A DNA stretch of 64,000 bases from CAVPMN01 sp963706425 (GTDB lineage Bacteria > Actinomycetota > Acidimicrobiia > Acidimicrobiales > Acidimicrobilacustridaceae): contig CAVPMN010000001.1 in NCBI GenBank assembly GCA_963706425.1, positions 1-64,000 of the forward strand, in the 5' to 3' direction. Shown here in pieces: positions 39,007-48,728 of this stretch. A model generated the notes under the pieces. The model was given only the letters and a program-made list of their open reading frames with translations, had not been told where the DNA came from and did not search any database. Both the position numbers and the translations under genes were made by a program. Numbering within the stretch: position 1 is the stretch's first letter; each line of letters begins with the position of its first letter.

Positions 39007-40116
39007 GCGTCCCGTTCCTCGACGTGCAGCGCGCCTACGGCGAGCTCCGCGCCGACATCGACGGGGCCATCGCGCGAGTGCTCGAGCGGGGCTGGTTCGT
39101 GCTCGGAGACGAGGTCGAGGCGTTCGAGGCGTCCTTCGCCGACTATGTCGGGGCCGAGCACTGCGTCACGGTCAACTCCGGCCTCGACGCGCTCCAGCTC
39201 GGTCTCCAGGCTCTCGGCATCGGGCCCGGCGACGAGGTCATCGTGCCGTCGCACACCTTTGTGGCGACCTGGCTGGCGGTCACCGAGGTGGGCGCCCGGC
39301 CGGTGCCCGTCGAGGTCGACGAGCGCACCTACTGCCTCGACCCGGGCCGCATCGACGCCGCGATCACCGACCGCACCCGTGCCATCGTGCCGGTGCACCT
39401 CTACGGGCAGCCTGCCGCGTTGGGAGCGGTGCTCGACGTCGCCGTCGATCGGGGCCTCACCGTGTTCGCCGACGCGGCCCAGGCCCACGGCTCCCACTAC
39501 CGGGGACGCCCGGTCGGGGCGTGGTGCACCAGCGCGTGGAGCTTCTATCCGGCCAAGAACCTGGGCGCCCTGGGCGACGGCGGGGCCATCACCACCGACG
39601 ACGCCGACCTGGCCCATCGGCTACGCCTGCTGCGCAACTACGGATCGGATGCCAAGTACATCCACGAGGTGCAGGGCCGCAACTCCCGCCTCGACGAGCT
39701 GCAGGCCGCGGTGCTCGCCGTCAAGCTGCGCCATCTCGATCAGTGGAACGACCGTCGGCGGGCCATCGCCAGCCCGCTATCTCGCCGAGCTCGCCGACAC
39801 CTCGCTCGTCCTGCCGTTCGTCGACCCCGACACCGAGCCCGTGTGGCATCTCTTCGTGGTGCAGTCGGCTGAACGCGACGAGCTGGTGCAGCATCTCGCC
39901 GCGCACGACATCGGCACGGTCGTGCACTACCCGGTGCCACCCCACCGCCAGCCTGCCTACGACCTCGATCTCGATCTGCCGGTGGCCGAGCATCTGGCCG
40001 ACCGCGTGCTGAGCCTCCCGATCGGCCCTCACCTGTCGGACGACCAGGTCGGCGAGGTCGTCACCGCGGTGGCGTCGTTCGACACAGCCCGACGTCTGCA
40101 GCGAGCGAGCCGATGA
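39003..40116 (+). CDS. fdtB: FdtB/QdtB-type 3-keto-sugar aminotransferase (DegT/DnrJ/EryC1), frameshifted
   Basis: VSVPFLDVQRAYGELRADIDGAIARVLERGWFVLG is a typical start for the FdtB branch. VNSGLDALQLGLQALGIGPGDEVIVPSHTFVATW, DAAQAHGSHYRGR and SFYPAKNLGALGDGGAI (PLP lysine) follow. One slip near 39776 joins RRAIAS to ARYLAELADTSLVLPF, and TVVHYPVPPHRQPAYDLDL and LSLPIGPHLS close the family pattern. About 370 residues. It aminates the product of the FdtA-like enzyme. GTG start overlaps the fdtA stop and its TGA overlaps the sulfotransferase ATG. Confidence 0.85.
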
Positions 40117-41021
40117 GCGACGAAGCCGACGGACACCGACTCGTGTTCGTGGGTGGCGCGCCCCGATCGGGCACCACGCTGCTCCAGAAGGCGCTCAACC
40201 AGCATCCGTCGATCACCGGGGCGGGCGAGTTCGACTTCCTGCCCCGCATCATGACCCTGTTCCGCTCGATGGAGCACTCCACCGAAGGTGGGCGGATCGG
40301 CGACTACTTCACCACCGACGAGCTGCGGCTCTCCTTCGCGAGCTTCGTCGAGTCGCTCCTCTTGCCCCTCGCCGACCGGCGGGGTACGCCGCTGCTGTCC
40401 GAGAAGACCCCGTTCAACGTCTTGCACTTCACCGACCTCGCCGAGGTGCTGCCGCGTGCGAGGTTCGTCTTGGTCGTACGCGACCCTCGCGATGTGATCA
40501 CGTCGATCCTCGACGTGGGCAAGAAGGCATCGACCATCGACCGCGTCAGCCCCGCGTGGACTCGCGACGCCGTGCTGGCGGCCCGACAGGTGCAGCGCTG
40601 CCTCGAAGCCGGTCACGCTGCTGAGGAGGCCCTCGGTGAGCGGCTGCACACCGTCCGCTACGAGGACCTGGCCACCGCACCAGAGCAGACGCTGCGTGAT
40701 GTCACCGCTTTCCTCGGGCTCGACTTCGATCCCGAGATGCTCACGCACAGCCCCCACGTGACGCGGTTGACAGGCGTCTGGTACGACGACGCGCTCTACC
40801 ACCGCGAAGTGGAAGCGTCGCGGATCGGCCGCTGGCAGCACGACCTCGATCCTGCGGTGGCCACGATGGTCGAACGGGAGACCGGCTCGGCGGCGGCCCG
40901 GTTCGGCTACCACTTCGCCCCTCGCCCGGGCACCGATCGGTTGCGCGGTCGGTGGTCGGCGATGCGGCTCGGCGTACGTCGGCGCGCCCGTCAGCTGCGC
41001 CAGGTGCTCGCCGGCTCCTGA
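40113..41021 (+). CDS. Sulfotransferase family protein
   Basis: 302 residues. RLVFVGGAPRSGTTLLQKALNQHPSITGAGEFDFLP opens with the PAPS loop GGAPRSGTT. LLSEKTPFNVLHFTDLAEVLPRARFVLVVRDPRDVITSILDVG contains the 3'-phosphate motif RDPRDVITS. LHTVRYEDLATAPEQTLRDVTAFLGLDFDPEML is the conserved YEDL region. It resembles sulfotransferase_3/tyrosylprotein-sulfotransferase-like bacterial enzymes. The C-terminus is strongly basic (RLGVRRRARQLRQVL). ATGA overlap with fdtB suggests sulfation within the amino-sugar module. Confidence 0.87.
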   Translation: MSDEADGHRLVFVGGAPRSGTTLLQKALNQHPSITGAGEFDFLPRIMTLFRSMEHSTEGGRIGDYFTTDELRLSFASFVESLLLPLADRRGTPLLSEKTPFNVLHFTDLAEVLPRARFVLVVRDPRDVITSILDVGKKASTIDRVSPAWTRDAVLAARQVQRCLEAGHAAEEALGERLHTVRYEDLATAPEQTLRDVTAFLGLDFDPEMLTHSPHVTRLTGVWYDDALYHREVEASRIGRWQHDLDPAVATMVERETGSAAARFGYHFAPRPGTDRLRGRWSAMRLGVRRRARQLRQVLAGS

Positions 41022-41040
41022 GCGGGTGCCACGCTGCTGA

Positions 41041-41925
41041 TCAGGCGGGCGGTCGGTCGGCGCTCGACGGCTCGACCCGACGACCCAATCGGGCCGTGGC
41101 GCCGTCGACGAGCCCGCGCAGCGCACAGACGGCCTTGGTGGAACGTCCGGACCGCTCGCGGGACACCATCCGGGCGTAGGCACTGAGGTAGTTCGCCAGA
41201 CTCTTCAGACGCACGGAGCGATCGAGGTGCGGGCGATCGTAGAGATAGCGGTAGGTGTGGTTGCGGACCTCGTAGTAGTACTTCCACGCCGGCTTGTCGT
41301 GCTGGAACGGCACGCCTTCGATGCGGGCGTCGTCGCGCCAATCGGGTCGCCTGGTCACCCTCGCCACCGCATCCTCGGCGCGACGAGGCGCGAACCCGGC
41401 CAGCGGTAGCCGGTCGCGCAGGTACTCCTGGTCTTCCAGGCACCAGAACAGGTCGCGGCGTGGCACACCGACCGTCTCGACCGCCTCGCGAGGGATCAGC
41501 ACACCCACCCACCCCCATCCGTCGCAGCGCTCGCCAGAGTCGGCATCGAGGATGGCCGGACCGACCACGGCCCGCCGCCCGGCGGCATCGAGGTCGGCGA
41601 GCAGGCCGGCGAGACAGTGGGTGTCGGGTTGCAGGTCGTCGTCCATCACCCACGCGGTGCGGAAATCGCTGCCGAGGAAGCGGGACAACCCGGCGAAGTA
41701 GCCCCCCGCCGGGCCGCCGTTCTCGGGGAGCCGCCACACGGTCAGCGGCACGCCGGCCAGCTGGGCCAGCGCCTCCTCGTCGGCCGGGTGCTGCCCGTGG
41801 TTGTCGAGGACGAGGATCGCCCCCGGTGGCGTCGACTGCCGACCGAGGTGCTCGACACACCGGGCGACGTGGTCGGGCGCATCGAAGGTCAGCACGATGG
41901 CGAGCACCGACGCCGCCGAGCTCAC
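41041..41925 (-). CDS. Family 2 glycosyltransferase (GlfT/rhamnosyltransferase-like)
   Basis: 294 residues. VLAIVLTFDAPDHVARCVEHLGRQSTPP, ILVLDNHGQHPADEEAL, GPAGGYFAGLSRFLGSDFRTAWVMDDDLQPDTHCLAGLL (MDDD metal site), LFWCLEDQEYLRDRLPLAGF (LEDQEY base) and KPAWKYYYEVRNHTYRYLY. The layout and motifs match the gene at 23603, and the two are paralogues. The GTG overlaps the stop of the large upstream capsule-like gene (GTGA), so it is co-translated with it. Donor unknown. Confidence 0.84.
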   Translation of the reverse strand: MSSAASVLAIVLTFDAPDHVARCVEHLGRQSTPPGAILVLDNHGQHPADEEALAQLAGVPLTVWRLPENGGPAGGYFAGLSRFLGSDFRTAWVMDDDLQPDTHCLAGLLADLDAAGRRAVVGPAILDADSGERCDGWGWVGVLIPREAVETVGVPRRDLFWCLEDQEYLRDRLPLAGFAPRRAEDAVARVTRRPDWRDDARIEGVPFQHDKPAWKYYYEVRNHTYRYLYDRPHLDRSVRLKSLANYLSAYARMVSRERSGRSTKAVCALRGLVDGATARLGRRVEPSSADRPPA

Positions 41926-43668
41926 CGGGCGGCCGATTCGGGTTGCGGCGCAGACACGGCGGGCCGGGGGTGCACGAAGTCGACCGACTTCCCGTCGAGG
42001 ACCCATGTCGCCCACTCGTCGAAGTCGCCGTTGGCCTCGATGGCGTCGACCGAGTGCGCCGCCCACCGCACGTTGCGGTCGAGCGGGTGCCAGCCCTCGT
42101 CGCGGAACTCGAAGGTCATGTCGACGCTGCGGACCGACCACGGCCGCAGCCGGAAGAGCGCATGCAGATAGCGGCGGGCGCGCCGAGTCTGGTCGCCGTC
42201 GAGCGGAGGCAGCTGTTCGATGCGCGCCAGGAGCGCGAGATAGTCGGCGATCGACGCCGAGTCGTGGGTGAACCCGAGGCCCGAGTAGTGACCGGTGCCC
42301 GCGGTGAGCACTGCCTTGCCGAACGACGCCATCTCGAGGCCGGGCGTGCCCCGAACGGTGAGCCCGTAGTCGGCGAACTGATAGAGCGAGAGCGTGCTGA
42401 CCTCGGTGTCGGGCAACAACAGCTTCACGTGCGCCGGCAGCTCGGGCAGCACCTGGCGAGCGAGCGCCACCTCGCGGCTCTCGCCGGCCACGTCGCCGTG
42501 CCGCTCGCGGAACACGTTGGCCGGATGTGCCTTGATGACCCAGTTCACGTTGGGATTGGCCGCGGCCGCCTCGATGGCGTGCGCCAGCCAGTCGCCGTAG
42601 TTCAAGAAGAGGTCGTCGCCGAAGAACAGGCTCGCGTCCCACAACACGTGCGAGAAGATCACCGCGGTCGGCTTCGTGGGGTCGAGGTCGAGCATCGTGC
42701 GCAGGTCGTCGGCCGAGAACTCCTTGGTGTCGGCTTGGAACTGACCGCCGAGGGCCCAGGTCGACCCGTAGCGCTGGGTCATCTCGAGGTCGAGCTCGGC
42801 ATCCTGCTGGGGACCCCAAGGCTCGCGCTCGAGCTCGTCGAGCGTGACCGCGTCAACCGACTTGGGCTCGGTGCGTCGGGTCGCCGGGGTGATGCGTTTG
42901 CTCCACAACGCGTCGTCACGCCAGATCGACACGGTGTGCACCACGTCGATGCCGCGGGCCACGGCCACGTCGACGAGCGGGCCCTGGAGCGAGTAGTTGG
43001 CCTCCTCGACCAGGAGCACCATGGGGTCGACTCGATCGAGCAGCCGATCAGCTCGCAGGTAGGCCACCAGGACGTCGTGCAGCACCGATCGGGTGAGCTC
43101 GCGGGTCGCAGGGACGGCCAGATCGGGATCGGCCTCGAAGGTGAGCCGGATCACACTCGACAGCACATGGTTGCCGGCCTGGTAGCCGCGGAAGCGCCAT
43201 GTCCGGAGCTGGTCGAAGTCGGGTGCGGTCGCATCGAACCAGTCGAGCGCCGCATCGACGTCGCGCTGCTCGTCGTCGCTCAGTTCGGTGCCCACCCAGT
43301 CGACCAGATCGACCGGCCCGAGGCACTCGACGTAGCGGGCGGTACGCGACGCGCGGCGCGACGGCAGCAGGACCGTCGGCGCCAGTCCTCGCAGCCGCAG
43401 GGCGGTGGCCAGCACCATGCCCATCTTGGCGTCGAAGATGTCGTCGCGATAAAGCGCCACCAAGACTCGTCGGCGCCCGATCGGCGGGCACCAGCCGTCG
43501 GATGAACGCCGTCTCGTTGCGGGTCGCGACGTAGTCCCGCCAGATCTCCGTCTCCCACGTGGGGTTTCGCGCCAGCCGATAGGCGTCGACGAGCACCGGC
43601 AGCCGCTGCGCGGCACGAGAGACGACGGCCCGCAACGACGACGCGCCCGACCGCTGCGAGACGCTCAC
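41922..43668 (-). CDS. Capsule_synth-like surface-glycan biosynthesis protein, frameshifted
   Basis: About 581 residues. GTG 43668 gives VSVSQRSGASSLRAVVSRAAQRLPVLVDAYRLARNP; a slip near 43475 joins to RVLVALYRDDIFDAKMGMVLATALRLRGL. The C-terminal half has VIFSHVLWDASLFFGDDLFLNYGDWLAHAIEAAAANPNVNWVIKAHPANVFRER and LLLPDTEVSTLSLYQFADYGLTVRGTPGLEMASFGKAVLTAGTGHYSGLGFT. The IKAHP motif and the 'TVRGTPGLEMA..GKAV' segment are typical of GT-B capsule proteins (KpsS/KpsC- and TagF-like). It likely transfers a sugar or phosphosugar. Co-translated with the GT2 downstream. Confidence 0.72.
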
Positions 43669-43823
43669 GGGTCACTCAGGAGGTCGCCGCCCGGCCTGCG
43701 CAGGCCAGGGACACCTTCGACGCCACAGCTGGAGTGAGAAGCTGGCGGAGTGGACACGAACACGAAGCCTCGGGAGACAAGGATGACGACGTTAGCGGGC
43801 ACCGTCCGACAGCGTAGGGGCAC

Positions 43824-44526
43824 GTGGTGACCCCCACCGTCCGACTGGTGGTCGCCCCGCAGTCCGAGCGCGGCCACGGTCGATGCGCTCGCCGCCACCC
43901 TCGAGGGCGGAGGCGATCCCCCAGATGTCGTCGTGGTGCTCGGTGCAGAGGTCCCTCTCGACACGCCGGCCGACATCGAACGCCTGGTCGACGCGGTGCG
44001 CACCGAAGCGCACCGTGCGACGGGTTCGACGGGCACCGACTTCGACCGTCGCCTCCCGAACCCGGTGGCAGCGGTGGTGTTCGACTTCGACGGGGTCATG
44101 ACCGACGACCGGGTGCTGGTGCTCGAGGACGGCACCGAGGGCGTGCTGGCCAACCGCAGCGACGGGATGGGCATCGAACAGCTGCGCGCCACCGGCGTGG
44201 CGATCGCGGTGATCTCGAAGGAGCGCAACCGGGTCGTCGCCGCCAGGTGCGCCAAGCTCGGCGTCGAGTGCATCCAGGGCACCGACGACAAGTGGCCGGT
44301 GCTCGAAGGCTGGCTCGACGACCGAGGCATCGACGCCGCGCAGGTCGTCTTCGTCGGAAACGACGTCAACGACATCGAGTGCCTCGCTCACGCCGGCTGC
44401 GGTGTGGTGGTGGCCGACGCCCATCCCGATGCACGCGCCGTCGCCGACCTCGTGCTCTCGAAATCCGGTGGGCATGGTGCCGTTCGCCAGCTCACCGACG
44501 CGCTGCTGCGCAGTCGCCTCGGCTGA
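43824..44526 (+). CDS. KdsC-like HAD phosphatase with short N-terminal extension, frameshifted
   Basis: GTG 43824: VTPTVRLVVAPQSER, slip near 43880, then ATVDALAATLEGGGDPPDVVVVLGAEVPLDTPADIERLVDAVRTEA, a 70-residue extension I do not recognise. The HAD domain follows: VVFDFDGVMTDDRVLV (nucleophile DxD), GIEQLRATGVAIAVISKERN (Ser/Thr motif II), KWPVLEGWL (motif III Lys) and VFVGNDVNDIECLAHAGCGVVVADAHP. This is the KdsC/NeuA-C-terminal type that hydrolyses 8- or 9-phosphates of ulosonic acids. With the NeuB- and NeuA-like genes it suggests a phosphorylated nonulosonate route. Its location 6 kb away weakens the link. Confidence 0.78.
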
Positions 44527-44537
44527 ACGCGGGGACC

Positions 44538-45665
44538 TCAGCGCCGCGACGCGCGATATCGAGTCACCGTGTCGAGCACGGCCTGCTCGAAGGCTTCGAG
44601 CTCGGGCAGCGGATCTTTCTCTGCGACGCGGCGCAATGCCGCCTGCGAGGCTTCGCGATAGATCTCGGGATCGTCGAGCCGGCGGATCTCGGCGACCCAC
44701 GCTTCAGGATCGTCTGCGTCGTGGTAGATGCCCGCGTCGCCCAGCGCCTCGACGGTGCCGGGCACCGGGTTGGCGATGGTCGGGATGCCGGACGCGCACG
44801 CCTCGAGTGGGGTGCGTGGATGGGGCTCGTAGAGCGAAGGGAACATGAGGATCCGCGTCTGGGCATAGACCGAGAGGATGTCGTCGGTGTGCTCCACGAT
44901 CTCGACGTTGGGCAACGCCGCTGCCGACGTCTCCTGCGCGCCCCAGCTGCCGATGACGCCCACGAACTTGCGCTCCGGCATGCGGCGAGCGACTTCGTAG
45001 AAGACCTTGCCGCCCTTGCGCTCACTCAGGTTGATCTGCGTGATCTGGTCGCCGGTGACGGTCGCTTGATAGCGGGTGAAGTCGATCGGCGAGTGCAGCA
45101 CGATGGTCGGCGTCGGGTAGGGGTACTGGTCCTTCAACCACTGGGCGTTGAACACGAGCAGTTGCGGACGTCCGCAGTTGCGAGCCCGGTTGAGACCGCC
45201 ACCCATCCGCATGAACCGCACGAACGGTCGTTGGTGACGTGCGGCGAGGCGAGCGACCTGGTTGTGCAGGTGCAGTTGGGTGAAGACGATGTCGGCCCAC
45301 TCATAGGCCTCGTCGGTGCGACCCGGCGCCTCGTACCGCACCGGGATCCCGTCCTCGATCGACTCCTCCTGGTCGGTCGGGACCAGCACCCGGATGTGAT
45401 GACCGTGCGACTGCAGGAAGCGCAGGGCGGTGTGCAGCGACATCTCCGAGCCCGAATGGGTGGCGGGTGGGTAGGTCGGCACGTGGACGAGGATCTGGAG
45501 TGGCTGGCCGTCGACCCGCTCGCGCTCCGGATGCCGCCCCGCGGTTGCCCGACCGAGCGCCTCGTTCGCAACGAGACGGGCCTTCCAGAACGCCAGCGGA
45601 ACCCGGCTGCGGACGAACAACGTCTCCAACGACTTGCGATCCACCGGTCCCCCGTTGCTCGTCAT
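44538..45665 (-). CDS. Family 4 glycosyltransferase
   Basis: 375 residues starting MTSNGGPVDRKSLETL. ILVHVPTYPPATHSGSEMSLHTALRFLQSHGHHIRVLVP is the N-domain; IVFTQLHLHNQVARLAARHQRPFVRFMRMGGGLN, then ITQINLSERKGGKVFYEVARRMPERKFVGVIGSWG, and LMFPSLYEPHPRTPLEACASGIPTIANPVPGTVEALGDAG with EX7E (E..PRTPLEAC). Strongly paralogous to the gene at 24574. Convergent with the HAD phosphatase (12 bp). Divergent from the epimerase at 45819. Confidence 0.85.
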   Translation of the reverse strand: MTSNGGPVDRKSLETLFVRSRVPLAFWKARLVANEALGRATAGRHPERERVDGQPLQILVHVPTYPPATHSGSEMSLHTALRFLQSHGHHIRVLVPTDQEESIEDGIPVRYEAPGRTDEAYEWADIVFTQLHLHNQVARLAARHQRPFVRFMRMGGGLNRARNCGRPQLLVFNAQWLKDQYPYPTPTIVLHSPIDFTRYQATVTGDQITQINLSERKGGKVFYEVARRMPERKFVGVIGSWGAQETSAAALPNVEIVEHTDDILSVYAQTRILMFPSLYEPHPRTPLEACASGIPTIANPVPGTVEALGDAGIYHDADDPEAWVAEIRRLDDPEIYREASQAALRRVAEKDPLPELEAFEQAVLDTVTRYRASRR

Positions 45666-45818
45666 CCGGACACCCGTCCGGCCCGGCCATGATGGCAGAC
45701 CGGGCGCAAGGTCGTGACCGGCGGACCGCCCGGTTGGGTGAGCGATCGGCCTGCCACCGGGACCGGTGGGCCCGCGTGGGGTGAAGTGCCTCCCCGCCTC
45801 GTGCGCGATGATGACCCG

Positions 45819-46766
45819 ATGCGCGCGTTGATCACGGGGGCGGCGGGCTTCATCGGAAGCCATCTGGCGGACGCGCTCGTTCGCGACGACCACCAGGTGG
45901 TGGGCGTCGACTGCCTCACCCCCTACTACGACATCGCCGAGAAGCGCCGCAATCTCGACGCCCTGCTGGGCGATCCCCGCTTCACCTTTCACGAGGCCGA
46001 CCTCGCAAGCATGGCCATCGAGCCGCTGCTCGAGGATGTCGACGTGGTCTTCCACCAAGCCGGCCAGCCCGGCGTGCGGCTCTCGTGGGACAAGGACTTC
46101 GCGATCTACGTCGCGCACAACGTGCTCGTCACCCAGCGCCTGCTCGAGGCCATCAAGCGGCAACCGGTTCGTCGGCTGGTCTACGCGTCGAGCTCGTCGG
46201 TCTACGGCAACGCGCCACGATACCCGACCCCCGAAACCGAGCTGCCGCGTCCCCACAGCCCCTACGGCGTCACCAAGCTCGCCGCCGAGCACCTCGCATT
46301 GCTCTACGCCGACAACTGGGGCCTCTCGGTGGCCGCCTTGCGCTACTTCACGGTCTACGGCCCACGTCAACGACCCGACATGGCGATTCGCCGCTTCATC
46401 GACGCAGCCCTCGACGCCGACAAGGTCGTGATCTACGGAGACGGCGAGCAGGTGCGCGACTTCACCTATGTGGGCGATGCGGTGCGCGCCAACGTGCTCG
46501 CGGCCTCGGTCGACGTGGCTCCGGCCGGCCCGATCAACGTCGCCGGTGGCGGATCGACCACCGTCAACGCGTTGCTCGCGCTCATCGAGGAAGAGAGCGG
46601 CCTGCCGATCGACCGGCGCCACGAGCCGGCCCAGCCGGGTGATGTGCGCTGCACCGGCGGCTCGGTCGAGCTGGCCGAGCGGGCCATCGGCTGGCGGCCC
46701 GAGGTCGACCTCCGCACCGGCGTCGCCGCCCAGATCGAGTGGAGTCGCGAGCAGCGCTCGACGTGA
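45819..46766 (+). CDS. NAD-dependent epimerase, UDP-glucuronate/UDP-hexose 4-epimerase type
   Basis: 315 residues from ATG 45819. MRALITGAAGFIGSHLADALV, VGVDCLTPYYDIAEKRRNL, VFHQAGQPGVRLSWDKDFAIYVAHNVLVTQRLLEAI, catalytic YASSSSVYGNAP with SPYGVTKLAAEHL (YxxxK) and LRYFTVYGPRQRPDMAIRRFIDA. The TPYYD..K and RPDM segments are typical of UDP-glucuronate 4-epimerases and GalE-like enzymes of the same clade. It would feed a uronic or neutral hexose donor. An upstream extension to 45714 is possible but has no good motif. 18 bp separate it from the convergent GT2. Confidence 0.84.
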   Translation: MRALITGAAGFIGSHLADALVRDDHQVVGVDCLTPYYDIAEKRRNLDALLGDPRFTFHEADLASMAIEPLLEDVDVVFHQAGQPGVRLSWDKDFAIYVAHNVLVTQRLLEAIKRQPVRRLVYASSSSVYGNAPRYPTPETELPRPHSPYGVTKLAAEHLALLYADNWGLSVAALRYFTVYGPRQRPDMAIRRFIDAALDADKVVIYGDGEQVRDFTYVGDAVRANVLAASVDVAPAGPINVAGGGSTTVNALLALIEEESGLPIDRRHEPAQPGDVRCTGGSVELAERAIGWRPEVDLRTGVAAQIEWSREQRST

Positions 46767-46784
46767 GCGACCGGCCGTGACGGC

Positions 46785-47675
46785 TCAGCCACGACGGACG
46801 TGTGCGGTGACCACCGCGCGCACCACGTGGGGCGACGGATAGCGCACCACCGCCGAACGCAGATAGCGCCGAGCCAGGTCGGGGTCGTCACCACGCGAGT
46901 GCATCTTCAGCGCGATCACCGCCATGCGTTGGCGAACCGCCCGGTCGACCCGACGATCGGTGCCCAGGTGCTTCTCGACCGATCGATGGGCGGAGAGCAG
47001 GCTGCGGATACCGAGCGTCTTGGTGAGGGCGGCGTCGTGCTGGCGATAGCAGGCCACCACGCCCGGCTCGTAGGCGACCTCGAAGTGCTGGCTGACCCGC
47101 AACCACATGTCGTAGTCCTCGATCGGCAGGGTCTCGTCGTAGGGACCCACCACGTCGTAGGCGGAGCGCCGCATGGTGGCGCTGGCCGCCGGCACGAAGT
47201 TGTCGCGGAAGAGCCGCAGGTAGACATCGCCCTCGGGACGATCGCCCCCTTCGCGCCAGATGCCCATCGGCTCGCCGTCGGGGAACACCTTCAGCACATC
47301 GGAGTAGACCAGTGCCGTCTCAGGTCCCGACTGCTCGAACCGCCGCAGCTGGCGCTCGAGCCGATCGGGCAGCATCCAGTCGTCGCCGGCGAGCACGATC
47401 ACGTAGTCGCCGCGCAACGTCGGGATGACCGCGTTCAACAGGGCCGGCAAGCCGGTGTTCTCCTCGTTGAAGACGGTGCGGGCCGGGTAGCCGGTCTCGG
47501 CGATCCAGTCGGTGATGACCCGCCGCGTGTCGTCGGACGAGACGTCGTCGGTGACCACCAGCTCGAGGTCCTGGCAGGTCTGAGCCGCCACGCTCTCGAG
47601 CGCTTGGCGCGCGAAGTGCTCGTGGTTGTAGCAGACGACCATGACGCTGAATGCCGGTGACCCCTCGGTGCCCAT
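46785..47675 (-). CDS. Family 2 glycosyltransferase
   Basis: 296 residues from ATG 47675. FSVMVVCYNHEHFARQALESVAAQTCQDLELVVTDDVSSDDTRRVI is a clear GT2 start. YVIVLAGDDWMLPDRLERQL holds the DxD-like GDD. MRRSAYDVVGPYDETLPIEDYDMWLRVSQHFE has the acceptor EDYDMWLR motif. The C-terminus (HSRGDDPDLARRYLRSAV) resembles that of EpsE/WbbL-like enzymes. It is divergent from the GT2 at 47752, with a 76-bp gap. Donor unknown. Confidence 0.85.
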   Translation of the reverse strand: MGTEGSPAFSVMVVCYNHEHFARQALESVAAQTCQDLELVVTDDVSSDDTRRVITDWIAETGYPARTVFNEENTGLPALLNAVIPTLRGDYVIVLAGDDWMLPDRLERQLRRFEQSGPETALVYSDVLKVFPDGEPMGIWREGGDRPEGDVYLRLFRDNFVPAASATMRRSAYDVVGPYDETLPIEDYDMWLRVSQHFEVAYEPGVVACYRQHDAALTKTLGIRSLLSAHRSVEKHLGTDRRVDRAVRQRMAVIALKMHSRGDDPDLARRYLRSAVVRYPSPHVVRAVVTAHVRRG

Positions 47676-47751
47676 CTCGACGAGCAGCGTAGACGGCGGC
47701 CGGGAGCGGATCGCGAGCGGTACAGTCCGGGCGCCCCTCCCCGGAACCGCC

Positions 47752-48719
47752 ATGACCAGCCCCACACCGCTCCCTGTCTACGTCATCCACTACCACGCGC
47801 CCGAGTGGTGCAAGGCCACGGTCGAGTCGCTACGCGCGGGTGAGCTGCCGGTTTGCGTGCACGTGGTCGACAACGGCGGCCTCGGCCCCTTCGACGACAC
47901 GCCCGTGCTCAGCCCAACCCGAGAACCGAGGGTTCACCGCCGGCGCCAACGCCGCGCTCGGGCACTGGCTCAGTGAGAGCGACAGCGAGTTCTGTGCCAT
48001 CACCAGCCACGATCTCGACCTCGACCCCAGCTGCCTGCGACTGCTGGTCGACTACGCCGACGCAGCACCCGACCACCGGGGTGCTCGGACCTCGGCTCAC
48101 CGGCACGGGGCGGGGCAAGCTCAGCCTCTACGCCAAGGCCTTCGACCGCGCCGGCGCCCAGGCGGTCGCACCCAGCACCCGGCCGACCCTGCCCGGCGCG
48201 TTGCGCTCGGCGTGGGTCTCCGGATCGTGCCTGGTGCTGCGACGGGCCTGCGTGGAGCAGGTGGGCCCGTTCGACGAACGTTTCGGCTCCTACTGCGAGG
48301 ACGTCGACTACGGCGTGCGGGCCAACCTCCTCGGCTGGGACGTCGTGGTCGTCGAGGACGCCAGCGGTACGACCGAGGGCTCGGCCCACGCGGTCGCCCG
48401 CACCCTGATGTGGTCGAACATGGTGCTCACGGGCGCCAAGCACCTGGGCCTGGGGGCGGTCGCCCACCGCCTGGCCCTGAGCGCTCGACGGGTGGCCCGG
48501 GCCGTGCTGGTGAGCATTCGGCATCCCTCACGTGCCCGAGAGATGAGCGTGATCGGCCGCCGGTCGGCGGCCGCCATCGTGAAGGGCATCTCGCTCAGCG
48601 CGGCGTGGTACGCACACCTCGCCCGCAGCCGCCTGAAGGGTCGGCCACCCGTCCAAGGTGTGTGCTCCGATCCCACCCTGTCGCACGCGCTCGCCGACCC
48701 GCGTCGACCCGCCGGCTGA
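47752..48719 (+). CDS. Family 2 glycosyltransferase, frameshifted
   Basis: MTSPTPLPVYVIHYHAPEWCKATVESLRAGELPVCVHVVDNGGLGPFDDTPV, slip near 47925, NRGFTAGANAALGHWLSESDSEFCAITSHDLDLDPSCLRLLVDYADAAPDH, slip near 48080, GVLGPRLTGTGRGKLSLYAKA, then SGSCLVLRRACVEQVGPFDERFGSYCEDVDYGVRANLLG. Same architecture as the gene at 17573 (paralogue). About 323 residues with an Arg-rich C-terminus. Inferred inverting transfer of rhamnose-, galactofuranose- or mannose-type sugar; no donor evidence. Confidence 0.83.
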
Positions 48720-48728
48720 TCGTCCGGC

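Noticed and set aside
41460..43505. A 681-residue plus-strand ORF
   Set aside because: It is antisense to the GT2 and Capsule_synth-like genes, whose protein motifs are clear on the other strand.
43669..43823. A small gene in the gap between the Capsule_synth-like gene and the HAD gene
   Set aside because: No ORF with a ribosome site and plausible composition is present. The gap is best seen as a divergent promoter region.
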